Position numbers and translations under genes: made by a program. Positions 1-6,734 of a stretch of DNA of 31,261 nucleotides are shown piece after piece. The stretch lies in contig CAYNDV010000042.1 in assembly GCA_964396055.1 (NCBI GenBank), positions 1-31,261 of the forward strand, in the 5' to 3' direction. The stretch's first letter is position 1; each line of letters starts with the position of its first letter. The notes under the pieces were generated by a model that saw only the letters and a list, made by a program, of their open reading frames with translations, ran no database searches and was not told the origin of the DNA. The DNA is from CAYJPV01 sp964396055 (lineage in GTDB: Bacteria; Acidobacteriota; Vicinamibacteria; Vicinamibacterales; JAKQTR01).

Positions 1-1
1 C

Positions 2-262
2 GAGGCCCAGCGGCGGCGCCGGCGCCGGCGCCGGGGACGGGGCGGCGCGGGCGGCGCGCAACCCGGTCAGCCCGCCGGCGCCCCTGCGGCGGACGGCAGC
101 CCGGACGAGGAACCCGGCGACGATCTGTTCGCCGACGCCATGGACGGGGAGGCCGCCGGGAACGAACCGGCCGCCGACGCCTCCCCCGCACCGGAGCGTG
201 ACCGCGGCGACGAGGCACCGGCGCCGGTGCCTGAACGCCCCGACTCAGACCAGGCATCGTGA
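2..262 (+). CDS. C-terminal end of an Arg-rich, disordered hypothetical protein (partial)
   Basis: The frame is open from the window edge to TGA at 260-262 and gives 86 residues. It starts with a run of eight arginines followed by Gly/Ala/Arg, then a Pro/Ala/Asp/Glu-rich acidic tail. The whole piece looks intrinsically disordered and has no catalytic motif. Basic tails of this kind occur on RNA-binding proteins such as helicases, ribonucleases or Rho-like factors, but nothing here identifies the family. Its stop overlaps the GTG start of the first glycosyltransferase (GTGA), which argues that the frame is real and cotranscribed. The sequence is low complexity and GC-rich, so an accidental open frame cannot be excluded. 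Confidence 0.5.
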   Translation, partial: EAQRRRRRRRRGRGGAGGAQPGQPAGAPAADGSPDEEPGDDLFADAMDGEAAGNEPAADASPAPERDRGDEAPAPVPERPDSDQAS

Positions 263-1566
263 AACTCGCGGTCGTCGTCCAGCGGTACGGCCTCGACATC
301 AACGGGGGGGCCGAGCTGCACGCGCGGTACGTGGCCGAACACCTCGCCCGGCACGCCGAGGTCGAGGTGCTGACCACCTGTGCCCGCGACTACGTGTCGT
401 GGCGCAACGAACTGCCGGCCGGCGAGGAGCGCCTCAACGGCGTGGTGGTACGCCGGTTCCCGGTCGACCGGGAACGGACCGAAGAGGACTTCGGGCAGCA
501 GTCGCGCCACGTTTTCGAGCGGGCGCATTCGATGGCCGACGAACTGCGGTGGCTCGACAGCGAGGGCCCGACCTCCACGGCCCTCGTGCGGCACCTGGCC
601 GGCCGCCGCGACGTCGACTACTTCATCTTCTTCAGCTTCCGGTACTACCACGCGTACCACGGCGTCCGCGCGGTGCCCGACCGGGCGCTGCTGGTGCCGA
701 CGGCCGAACGTGACGGCGCCATCGGGCTCGGGATCTTCCCGCCGGTGTTCCGCGGCGTGCGCGCGCTCATGTACAACTCGTTCGAGGAGCGCGCGATGAT
801 CCAGGCCGTGTCGGGCAACACCGAGGTGCCCCACGTCGTGGTCGGCATCGGGTCCGAGGTGCCGGACCGGACAGCGCCGGATCGGTTCCGCCGGACGTAC
901 GGTCTCCGGGGCCCGTTCGTGATCTACGTCGGCCGGATCGACGAGAACAAGGGCTGCCGGCAGCTGTTCGACTACTTCCAGCACTACCTGCGCTGCACGT
1001 CGGGCGACCTCACGCTGGTGCTGCTCGGAAAGTCGATCCTGCCGATCCCGGACCACCCGCGCATCCGCCACCTGGGGTTCGTCCCGGACGCGGACAAGTT
1101 CGACGGCGTCGCGGCGGCCGAGGCCCTGGTGATGCCGTCGTTCTTCGAGAGCCTCTCCATGGTGGCGCTCGAGGCGTGGGCCCTGGGCAAGCCCGTGCTG
1201 GCCAACGGCCGGTGCGACGTCCTGAAGGGCCAGTGCATCCGGAGCAACGCGGGGCTCTACTACGAGTCGCTCGAGGAGTTCATCGAGACGCTGGCGCTGC
1301 TGCAGACCAGCCGGCGGCTGGCACGCGCCCTGGGCGCCAACGGGCGCGCGTACTACCAGCGCCACTACGCGTGGCCCGTCATCGAGCGCAAGTACCTCGA
1401 CATGCTCCAGCGGCTGCGGCAGGACGACGAGGCCGGCCGGAGGCCGGCGGGCGTGGCTCCGCTGCCGGGCTGGTTCAGCCGGCGGAAGTACACCGAACGG
1501 CCGGCCCTGGACGTGCTGGCCTCGATCCCCGAGGGCCCGGTGGTGAAGCCGGAGCGGCGCCGGTGA
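259..1566 (+). CDS. Glycosyltransferase, GT4-like (GT-B fold), outer paralogue 1
   Basis: 435-residue predicted retaining glycosyltransferase that would transfer a sugar from an activated donor to a growing glycan at the cytoplasmic face of the inner membrane. The N-terminal Rossmann domain opens with VVVQRYGLDINGGAE (residues 5-19), the glycine-rich acceptor-side loop of GT4 enzymes. The donor domain starts near YVGRIDENKG (223-232) and carries the EX7E motif as E297 and E305 in FFESLSMVALE. There is no signal peptide or membrane segment. The GTG start at 259 overlaps the preceding stop, and the stop at 1564-1566 overlaps the next GTG, so translation is probably coupled. It is clearly paralogous to the gene at 3847: both contain LTTCARDYxxWxNE and SNAGLYY. 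Donor and acceptor cannot be told from sequence. Confidence 0.9.
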   Translation: MKLAVVVQRYGLDINGGAELHARYVAEHLARHAEVEVLTTCARDYVSWRNELPAGEERLNGVVVRRFPVDRERTEEDFGQQSRHVFERAHSMADELRWLDSEGPTSTALVRHLAGRRDVDYFIFFSFRYYHAYHGVRAVPDRALLVPTAERDGAIGLGIFPPVFRGVRALMYNSFEERAMIQAVSGNTEVPHVVVGIGSEVPDRTAPDRFRRTYGLRGPFVIYVGRIDENKGCRQLFDYFQHYLRCTSGDLTLVLLGKSILPIPDHPRIRHLGFVPDADKFDGVAAAEALVMPSFFESLSMVALEAWALGKPVLANGRCDVLKGQCIRSNAGLYYESLEEFIETLALLQTSRRLARALGANGRAYYQRHYAWPVIERKYLDMLQRLRQDDEAGRRPAGVAPLPGWFSRRKYTERPALDVLASIPEGPVVKPERRR

Positions 1567-2780
1567 GCCGCCCCCAGGTCCACCAGGTGCTCGCGACGCT
1601 GGGCTACGGCGACGCGATCGGCCACGAGGTGCTGGGCATCCAGCGCGTGCTGCGCGCCGCGGGCTACGCGTCCGACATCTTCGTGGAGACGGCCGATCCG
1701 CGCCTCGAGGACCTGACGCGCGACTTCCGCGAACTGGTCGATGCGAGCCACCCCGACCACATCCTGATCCACCACTTCTCCATCGGGTCCAAGGCGTCGC
1801 GGATCGCCTTCGCGCTGCCGGACCGGATGATGCTCGTCTACCACAACATCACGCCGCCCGAGTATTTCGTCGGCGTGCACCGCCTGCTCGTGCGCCTGTG
1901 CTACCACGGCCGGCGCGAACTGGGCGCGTACGTCGATCGCTGCGACCTGGCACTGGGCGACTCCGAGTTCAACCGCCAGGACCTGGCGTCGCTGGGCTTT
2001 CCGCGTACGGACGTGCTGCCGGTGGTGCCGGACTTCTCGCACCTCGAGGTGCCGCCCAACGACCTGATGGCCCGGTCGTTCGACGACGACTGGACGAACA
2101 TCGTCTTCGTGGGGCGGGTCATCCCGAACAAGCGCATCGACAACCTCGTCCGGTTCTTCGCCGCCTACAAGCAGCGGTTCAACCCGCGTTCGCGGCTCCT
2201 GGTCGTGGGATCGTCGGGGGGCTTCGAACGGTACCAGGACATGCTGGGCGACCTGGTGGCCGCGCTGCGCGTGCCGGACGTCCACTTCACGGGCCACGTC
2301 TCGAACGAGGAATTGACGGCGTACTACGACGTGGCGGACGTGTTCCTGTGCGCGAGCGAGCACGAGGGGTTCTGCGTCCCGCTGATCGAAGCGTTCTACA
2401 AACGCATCCCGGTCATCGCCTGGGCACGCACAGCCGTGCCGGCCACGATGGACGGCGCCGGCGTCCTGTTCGACCGCCCCGACCCGATGGAGGTGGCGGC
2501 CCTCATCGATCTCGTGGTGGGCGACACCGGGCTCCAGGAGCGCATCCTGGCCGGGCAGGACGCGGCCCTCGCGCGGCTGCGTGCCCGCGACTTCGGCGGC
2601 ACCCTGCTCCAGTTCGTCGATCGGGTCCGGGCCATGCCCCGGCGGTCGCACCCGGCGGTCACCGCGGACTTCTGGGAGCAGTTCGAGGCCACCGAGCGCC
2701 TCGAGTACCTCCGCGTGATGCGGCCGTCGCTCTACAAGGCCCTCCCGGCCGCGACGCGCGCCAGCGACATCAACTGGTAG
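1563..2780 (+). CDS. Glycosyltransferase, GT4-like, inner paralogue 1
   Basis: 405 residues from the GTG at 1563, which overlaps the previous stop (GTGA). Longer upstream readings in this frame only shadow the previous gene. The N-terminal half holds LVYHNITPPEYF (91-102) and LALGDSEFNRQDLASLGF (129-146). The C-terminal half holds the donor-binding region FVGRVIPNKRID (182-193) and the EX7E pair E268 and E276 in EHEGFCVPLIEAF. This is a typical GT-B layout. The protein is co-linear with the next gene, sharing YHNITP, LALGDS, NRxxLxSLGF, PNKRI and EHEGFCVPL. That pair appears to be a tandem duplication distinct from the outer pair. Specificity is unknown; it probably extends the same glycan as its neighbours. 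Confidence 0.9.
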   Translation: MSRPQVHQVLATLGYGDAIGHEVLGIQRVLRAAGYASDIFVETADPRLEDLTRDFRELVDASHPDHILIHHFSIGSKASRIAFALPDRMMLVYHNITPPEYFVGVHRLLVRLCYHGRRELGAYVDRCDLALGDSEFNRQDLASLGFPRTDVLPVVPDFSHLEVPPNDLMARSFDDDWTNIVFVGRVIPNKRIDNLVRFFAAYKQRFNPRSRLLVVGSSGGFERYQDMLGDLVAALRVPDVHFTGHVSNEELTAYYDVADVFLCASEHEGFCVPLIEAFYKRIPVIAWARTAVPATMDGAGVLFDRPDPMEVAALIDLVVGDTGLQERILAGQDAALARLRARDFGGTLLQFVDRVRAMPRRSHPAVTADFWEQFEATERLEYLRVMRPSLYKALPAATRASDINW

Positions 2781-2785
2781 CCGCC

Positions 2786-3850
2786 ATGGTGATCAACCAG
2801 TGGGTGCCGGCCGCGCATCGGGGCGACGCCGTGGGCGACAGCGCCCGGCGCGTCCGCGACCTGCTCCGGGCCCTGGGCCACCAGTCCGATCTCTTCGCCC
2901 TCACCATCGACGACGACGTGCGGGACGAGGTGCGCCCCTTCGCCGACCCGGCCGCCGGGACGGGCGACGTGACGATTTTCCACTTCGCGCTGCCCTCTCC
3001 GATGACCGAGGCCTTCGCCGCGCTGCCGCGCGGGCGCGTCCTCCAGTACCACAACATCACGCCCGCGCACTTCTTCGCCCCGTACGACCCCGGCCTGTTC
3101 CGCCTGGCCGCCCTCGGCCGACGCGAACTGGCCACCCTGGCCGGCCGCGTGGACCTGGCCCTGGGCGACTCCGACTACAACCGCCGCGAACTCGAGTCGC
3201 TGGGGTTCGGCCCGACCGACGTGTTCCCGGTGGCGGTCGACCTCGAACGGCTGCAGCAGGCACCGGAGAACCCGGCGCTGCAGCGCATCCTGGACGACGG
3301 TCTCACGAATTTCCTGTTCGTCGGGCGCATGGTGCCCAACAAGCGAATCGAGGACATCATCCGCCTCGCCGAGCACTACAAGCGGTACGTCGATGCGTAC
3401 TACCGGTTCATCTTCGTGGGCCGGTACACCGGCGTGCCGCGCTACTACCACATGCTGCGGGCCCAGCTGAACGCCCTGGGCTGGCTGCCCGACCGGTTCT
3501 GGTTCACGGGTCCCGTGCCTGACGAGGACCTGGCGGTGTTCTACCGCTACGCGAGCGTCTACATTTCGATGAGCGAGCACGAGGGCTTCTGCGTGCCGCT
3601 CGTGGAGGCCATGGCCTCCGACCTGCCGATCCTGGCCTACTCGTGCACCGCGATCCCGGACACCCTCGGCGGGGCCGGCATCCAGTTCGCGCCGAAGGAC
3701 TACGAGCACGCGGCGGAACTCCTCGGGATGCTGGCGTTCGACGACGGCCTCCGGGCCCGGGTCATCCAGGGCCAGCGCGATCGCCTGTCCCACTTCCAGG
3801 GCCGCCGCATCGAGGATGACCTGCGGCGGCTCGTGAGTCGATTCCAGTGA
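2786..3850 (+). CDS. Glycosyltransferase, GT4-like, inner paralogue 2
   Basis: 354 residues from the ATG at 2786, five nucleotides after the previous stop. This start was chosen because alignment with the preceding paralogue begins there (NQWVPAAHRGDAVGD against HQVLATLGYGDAIGH). The N-domain carries LQYHNITPAHFF (86-97) and LALGDSDYNRRELESLGF (124-141). The C-domain carries FVGRMVPNKRIED (178-190) and EX7E as E266 and E274 in EHEGFCVPLVEA. It is about 50 residues shorter than its sister because the sister has an extra C-terminal tail (ending near ATRASDINW). No Shine-Dalgarno is evident in the short gap, so it may rely on coupling. The TGA at 3848-3850 overlaps the GTG of the next gene. Confidence 0.9.
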   Translation: MVINQWVPAAHRGDAVGDSARRVRDLLRALGHQSDLFALTIDDDVRDEVRPFADPAAGTGDVTIFHFALPSPMTEAFAALPRGRVLQYHNITPAHFFAPYDPGLFRLAALGRRELATLAGRVDLALGDSDYNRRELESLGFGPTDVFPVAVDLERLQQAPENPALQRILDDGLTNFLFVGRMVPNKRIEDIIRLAEHYKRYVDAYYRFIFVGRYTGVPRYYHMLRAQLNALGWLPDRFWFTGPVPDEDLAVFYRYASVYISMSEHEGFCVPLVEAMASDLPILAYSCTAIPDTLGGAGIQFAPKDYEHAAELLGMLAFDDGLRARVIQGQRDRLSHFQGRRIEDDLRRLVSRFQ

Positions 3851-5124
3851 AGATAGCCTTCATCGTCCAGCGGTACGGCGCGGAGATTCTGGGCGGATCC
3901 GAGTACCACTGCCGCCTGATCGCCGAGCGTCTGGCCCAGCGCCACCAGGTGGATGTGCTGACCACCTGCGCGCGCGACTACATCACCTGGCAGAACGAGT
4001 ACCCGGAGGGATCGGATCGGGTCAGGGGCGTCACGGTGCGCCGCTTCGCCAATGCCCATACCCGCGACATCGAGGCGTTCAACCGGTACTCCGACTGGAT
4101 TTTCCACCACACGCACACCCGCGACGACGAGATTGAGTGGCTCCGGCAGCAGGGCCCATGGTGCCCGGCCCTGATCGAGTACCTCGAGAAGCACGCGCGG
4201 GAGTACGACGCGCTGATCTTCTTCACCTACCTCTACGCGCCGACCGTGCTGGGCGTGCAGGTGGCGCCGGAGAAGAGCATCCTGGTGCCCACGGCCCACG
4301 ATGAACCGGCCATTCACCTCGGCATCTACCAGGACGTGTTCCGGGCGCCCGCCGGCATCGCCTACAACACCCCGGTCGAGCGTCAGTTCCTGCGGGGCGA
4401 GTTCGAGATCCCCGCCATCGCCGAGGAGACCGTGGGCTGCGGCGTCGAACTGCCGCCGCAGCCGCCGCGCCGCCGGCAGGACGCCGGCGACGCCGCCGCC
4501 CCCGACGCCGAGGCGCCGGACGGGGACGCCGATCTGCTCGACCGGGCCATGCGGCCCCGCTCGGCGCCTCAGGTGCGCGGCGCGGCCTTCCGCCGGCGCC
4601 ACCGGCTGCACGGGCCGTTCGTCCTCTACGGCGGCCGGATCGAGAAGGGCAAGGGCTGCGAGGAACTGGTCGAGTACTTCAGCCGGTACCACGCGGACGG
4701 CGGCGAGGCGACGCTCGTCCTGATGGGCGTGAAGCTGATGCCGCTCCCGGAGGAGCTGTACGTCCGCTTCGCGGGTCTGCTCTCGGAGCGCGAACGTCTC
4801 CAGGCGCTGGAAGCCGCCAACGTCGTCGTGACGCCGTCGCCGTTCGAGAGCCTGTCGCTGCTGGCCCTCGAGGCCTTCGCCGTCGGCACGCCGATCCTCG
4901 CGAACGCCCGCAGCGAGGTCCTCGTGGATCATTGCCGGCGCAGCAACGCCGGCCTGTACTACGCCGACGGCGACGAGTTCGGCGAGGGTCTTCGGCTGTT
5001 GATGGCTGACGACCGGCTGCGGGCCGCCATGGGCCGCAACGGCCGCGCCTACGTCCGCGAGCACTACCGCTGGGACATCATCATGAGCAAGTACGACCGG
5101 CTCATGGCGCGGATCAGAGGTTAG
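3847..5124 (+). CDS. Glycosyltransferase, GT4-like, outer paralogue 2, with inter-domain insertion
   Basis: 425 residues from a GTG overlapping the previous stop. It is closely paralogous to the first glycosyltransferase: FIVQRYGAEILGGSE at 5-19, LTTCARDYITWQNE at 38-51, YGGRIEKGKG at 261-270, and EX7E as E334 and E342 in SPFESLSLLALEAF. Between the two Rossmann domains (about 203-248) it has a Pro/Arg/Ala/Asp-rich insertion absent from the paralogue, probably a flexible linker. The TAG stop at 5122-5124 is the first triplet of a TAGAGGC tandem array, so the repeat defines the C-terminus. It is the last gene of the cluster and converges with the regulator gene at 5288. Substrate unknown. Confidence 0.9.
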   Translation: MKIAFIVQRYGAEILGGSEYHCRLIAERLAQRHQVDVLTTCARDYITWQNEYPEGSDRVRGVTVRRFANAHTRDIEAFNRYSDWIFHHTHTRDDEIEWLRQQGPWCPALIEYLEKHAREYDALIFFTYLYAPTVLGVQVAPEKSILVPTAHDEPAIHLGIYQDVFRAPAGIAYNTPVERQFLRGEFEIPAIAEETVGCGVELPPQPPRRRQDAGDAAAPDAEAPDGDADLLDRAMRPRSAPQVRGAAFRRRHRLHGPFVLYGGRIEKGKGCEELVEYFSRYHADGGEATLVLMGVKLMPLPEELYVRFAGLLSERERLQALEAANVVVTPSPFESLSLLALEAFAVGTPILANARSEVLVDHCRRSNAGLYYADGDEFGEGLRLLMADDRLRAAMGRNGRAYVREHYRWDIIMSKYDRLMARIRG

Positions 5125-5163
5125 AGGCTAGAGGCTAGAGGCTAGAGGCTAGAGGCTAGAGGG
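5122..5163 (+). repeat. Heptanucleotide tandem array, family A (TAGAGGC), site 1
   Basis: Five exact TAGAGGC units (5122-5156) and a sixth variant TAGAGGG (5157-5163); an imperfect unit CAGAGGT precedes them. The first unit begins exactly at the stop codon of the glycosyltransferase. Each unit boundary contains CTAG, so TAG appears on both strands. Because 7 is not a multiple of 3, all six frames are closed within three units. Confidence 0.97.
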
Positions 5164-5178
5164 ACGTCGACGCTGACG

Positions 5179-5220
5179 AAAAAACCGGGCCCGCCGGGTG
5201 GTTGCCCACCCGACGGACCC
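5179..5220 (-). terminator. Intrinsic terminator for the minus-strand regulator gene
   Basis: A 15-position stem occupies 5187-5201 and 5206-5220 with a 4-nt loop, followed on the minus strand by CC and then six T residues (5184-5179). Read on the minus strand, every stem position pairs, including two G-U wobbles. Read on the plus strand, those two positions become C-A mismatches. The hairpin and U-tract therefore favour termination of the leftward transcript from the response-regulator gene. Confidence 0.8.
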
Positions 5221-5257
5221 GTTCTCCTCCTCCTGACGCTTCCCCGCCCTGTGTGCC

Positions 5258-5299
5258 TTCTGTCTTCTGTCTTCTATCTTCTGTCTTCTATCTTCTGTC
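5258..5299 (+). repeat. Heptanucleotide tandem array, family B (TTCTGTC), site 1
   Basis: Six contiguous units: TTCTGTC, TTCTGTC, TTCTATC, TTCTGTC, TTCTATC, TTCTGTC. The array overlaps the 3' end of the minus-strand response regulator. Its TAG stop (5290-5288) lies in the second TTCTATC variant, and the last codons are array-derived. All plus-strand frames through the array are open and encode Ser/Val/Phe/Cys/Leu-rich peptides, which creates spurious ORFs. Confidence 0.95.
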
Positions 5300-6715
5300 G
5301 TCTCCGTTGCCCGCCCCATTCCCGTTGCGCTTGCGGCGGGGCCGGATGTCGTACCGCTTGATCATCTCGTTGAGCGTCGTCGGCTTGATGTGCAGCAGCT
5401 CGGCCGCGCGCTTCTGCACGCCATCCGCGCTCTCGAGCGTCGATTCGATCAGCCGCTTCTCGAAATCCGTCACCACGTCGCGGAACGAGATGCCCTCGGG
5501 CGGCACCACCACGTCGGGCATCTGGAACATCGACGTCCGCCGCACCTGCTCGGGGATCAGGTCCGCGCTAATGCGCGGGCTGGGCGACAGCACGACGGCC
5601 CGCTCGATCGCGTTCTCGAGCTCCCGGACGTTGCCGGGCCAGTCGTACTGCACGAGCTGGTCCAGGGCGTCCGGCAGGATCTCCAGGCCGGTCTTCCCGT
5701 TCTCCTCGCCGTACTTCTGGAGGAAGTGCTGGACCAGCAGGGGGATGTCCTCCTTGCGCTCGCGCAGGGCCGGCAGGGGGATCGTGATGACGTGGAGCCG
5801 GTAGTAGAGGTCCTCGCGGAACCGCCCTTCGTCCACCATGTGCCGCAGGTCGACGTTGGTCGCCGCGATGATGCGCACGTCGACCTTGATCGTGTCGACG
5901 CCGCCCAGGCGCATGAACTCGCGCTCCTGGATCACGCGCAGCAGCTTGGGCTGGGTTTCGAGGGGCACGTTGCCGATTTCGTCGAAGAAGATCGTGCCCC
6001 GGTCCGCGATCTCGAACAGGCCCTTCTTCGGGTACACCGCCCCGGTGAACGCGCCCTTGACGTGGCCGAAGAGGTTCGACTCGAGCAGGTCGGGAGGCAG
6101 GTTGCCCGAGTTCACCGTGACGAACGACCGGTCCGCCCTGGCCGAGTGGGTGTGCAGGGCCCGCGCCACCAGTTCCTTGCCCGTGCCGCTCTCGCCCTGG
6201 ATCAGGATCGTGGACCGGCTGGGCGCGGCCTGGATGATCAGGTCGAACACCTGACGCATGCGGGGGCTGCGGCCGATGATGTTGTCGAACTTGTGGTACC
6301 GCTCCTGGAGGTTCTGCCGCAGGACGCGATTCTCGGTCTCGAGGCGCTGGCGTTCCACGGCGTTGCGCAGCACCACCAGCACCTCGTCGTTCTTGAACGG
6401 CTTGGTGATGTAGTCGAAGGCGCCGCGCTTCATGGCAGCCACGGCCGTGTCCACCGACGCGAAGGCGGTGATCATGATCACCGAGATGTCGTCGTCGATC
6501 TTCTTCAGCTCGTCGAGCACCGTGAGGCCGTCCATCGCCGGCATCATCACGTCGACGATCGCCGCGTCGAAGGGCATCGACCGGGCCAGTTCCAGGCCCT
6601 CGGGACCGCCGGGCGCCAGGCGCACCTCGTAGCCCTCCTGCGTCAGCAGGGCCTCGAGCACCTCCCGCATGATCTCTTCGTCGTCGATGACGAGGACGGA
6701 TCCCATTCGTGTCAT
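5288..6715 (-). CDS. NtrC-family sigma-54-dependent response regulator
   Basis: 475-residue transcription activator. The receiver domain spans about 5-120, with the phosphoacceptor D55 in IVDVMMPAMDG and the conserved K105 in TKPF. The AAA+ domain has Walker A GESGTGKE (174-181), the sigma-54 contact loop GAFTGA (221-226) and Walker B FFDEIG (243-248). The C-terminal Fis-type helix-turn-helix contains AAELLHIKPTTLNEMIKRY. It lies 19 nt downstream of the histidine kinase, its probable partner. ATG at 6715 was preferred over the internal ATG at 6706 because a GGAG lies upstream. The final residues (DDRR) and stop are encoded by the TTCTGTC array. Its target promoters are not identified; no convincing -24/-12 site was found nearby. 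Confidence 0.93.
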   Translation of the reverse strand: MTRMGSVLVIDDEEIMREVLEALLTQEGYEVRLAPGGPEGLELARSMPFDAAIVDVMMPAMDGLTVLDELKKIDDDISVIMITAFASVDTAVAAMKRGAFDYITKPFKNDEVLVVLRNAVERQRLETENRVLRQNLQERYHKFDNIIGRSPRMRQVFDLIIQAAPSRSTILIQGESGTGKELVARALHTHSARADRSFVTVNSGNLPPDLLESNLFGHVKGAFTGAVYPKKGLFEIADRGTIFFDEIGNVPLETQPKLLRVIQEREFMRLGGVDTIKVDVRIIAATNVDLRHMVDEGRFREDLYYRLHVITIPLPALRERKEDIPLLVQHFLQKYGEENGKTGLEILPDALDQLVQYDWPGNVRELENAIERAVVLSPSPRISADLIPEQVRRTSMFQMPDVVVPPEGISFRDVVTDFEKRLIESTLESADGVQKRAAELLHIKPTTLNEMIKRYDIRPRRKRNGNGAGNGDDRR

Positions 6716-6734
6716 GGCCGTGCCGCGCTCCGCC

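Noticed and set aside
5122..5299. CRISPR-like array
   Set aside because: Units are 7 bp with no spacers, and there are no cas genes. These are simple tandem repeats.
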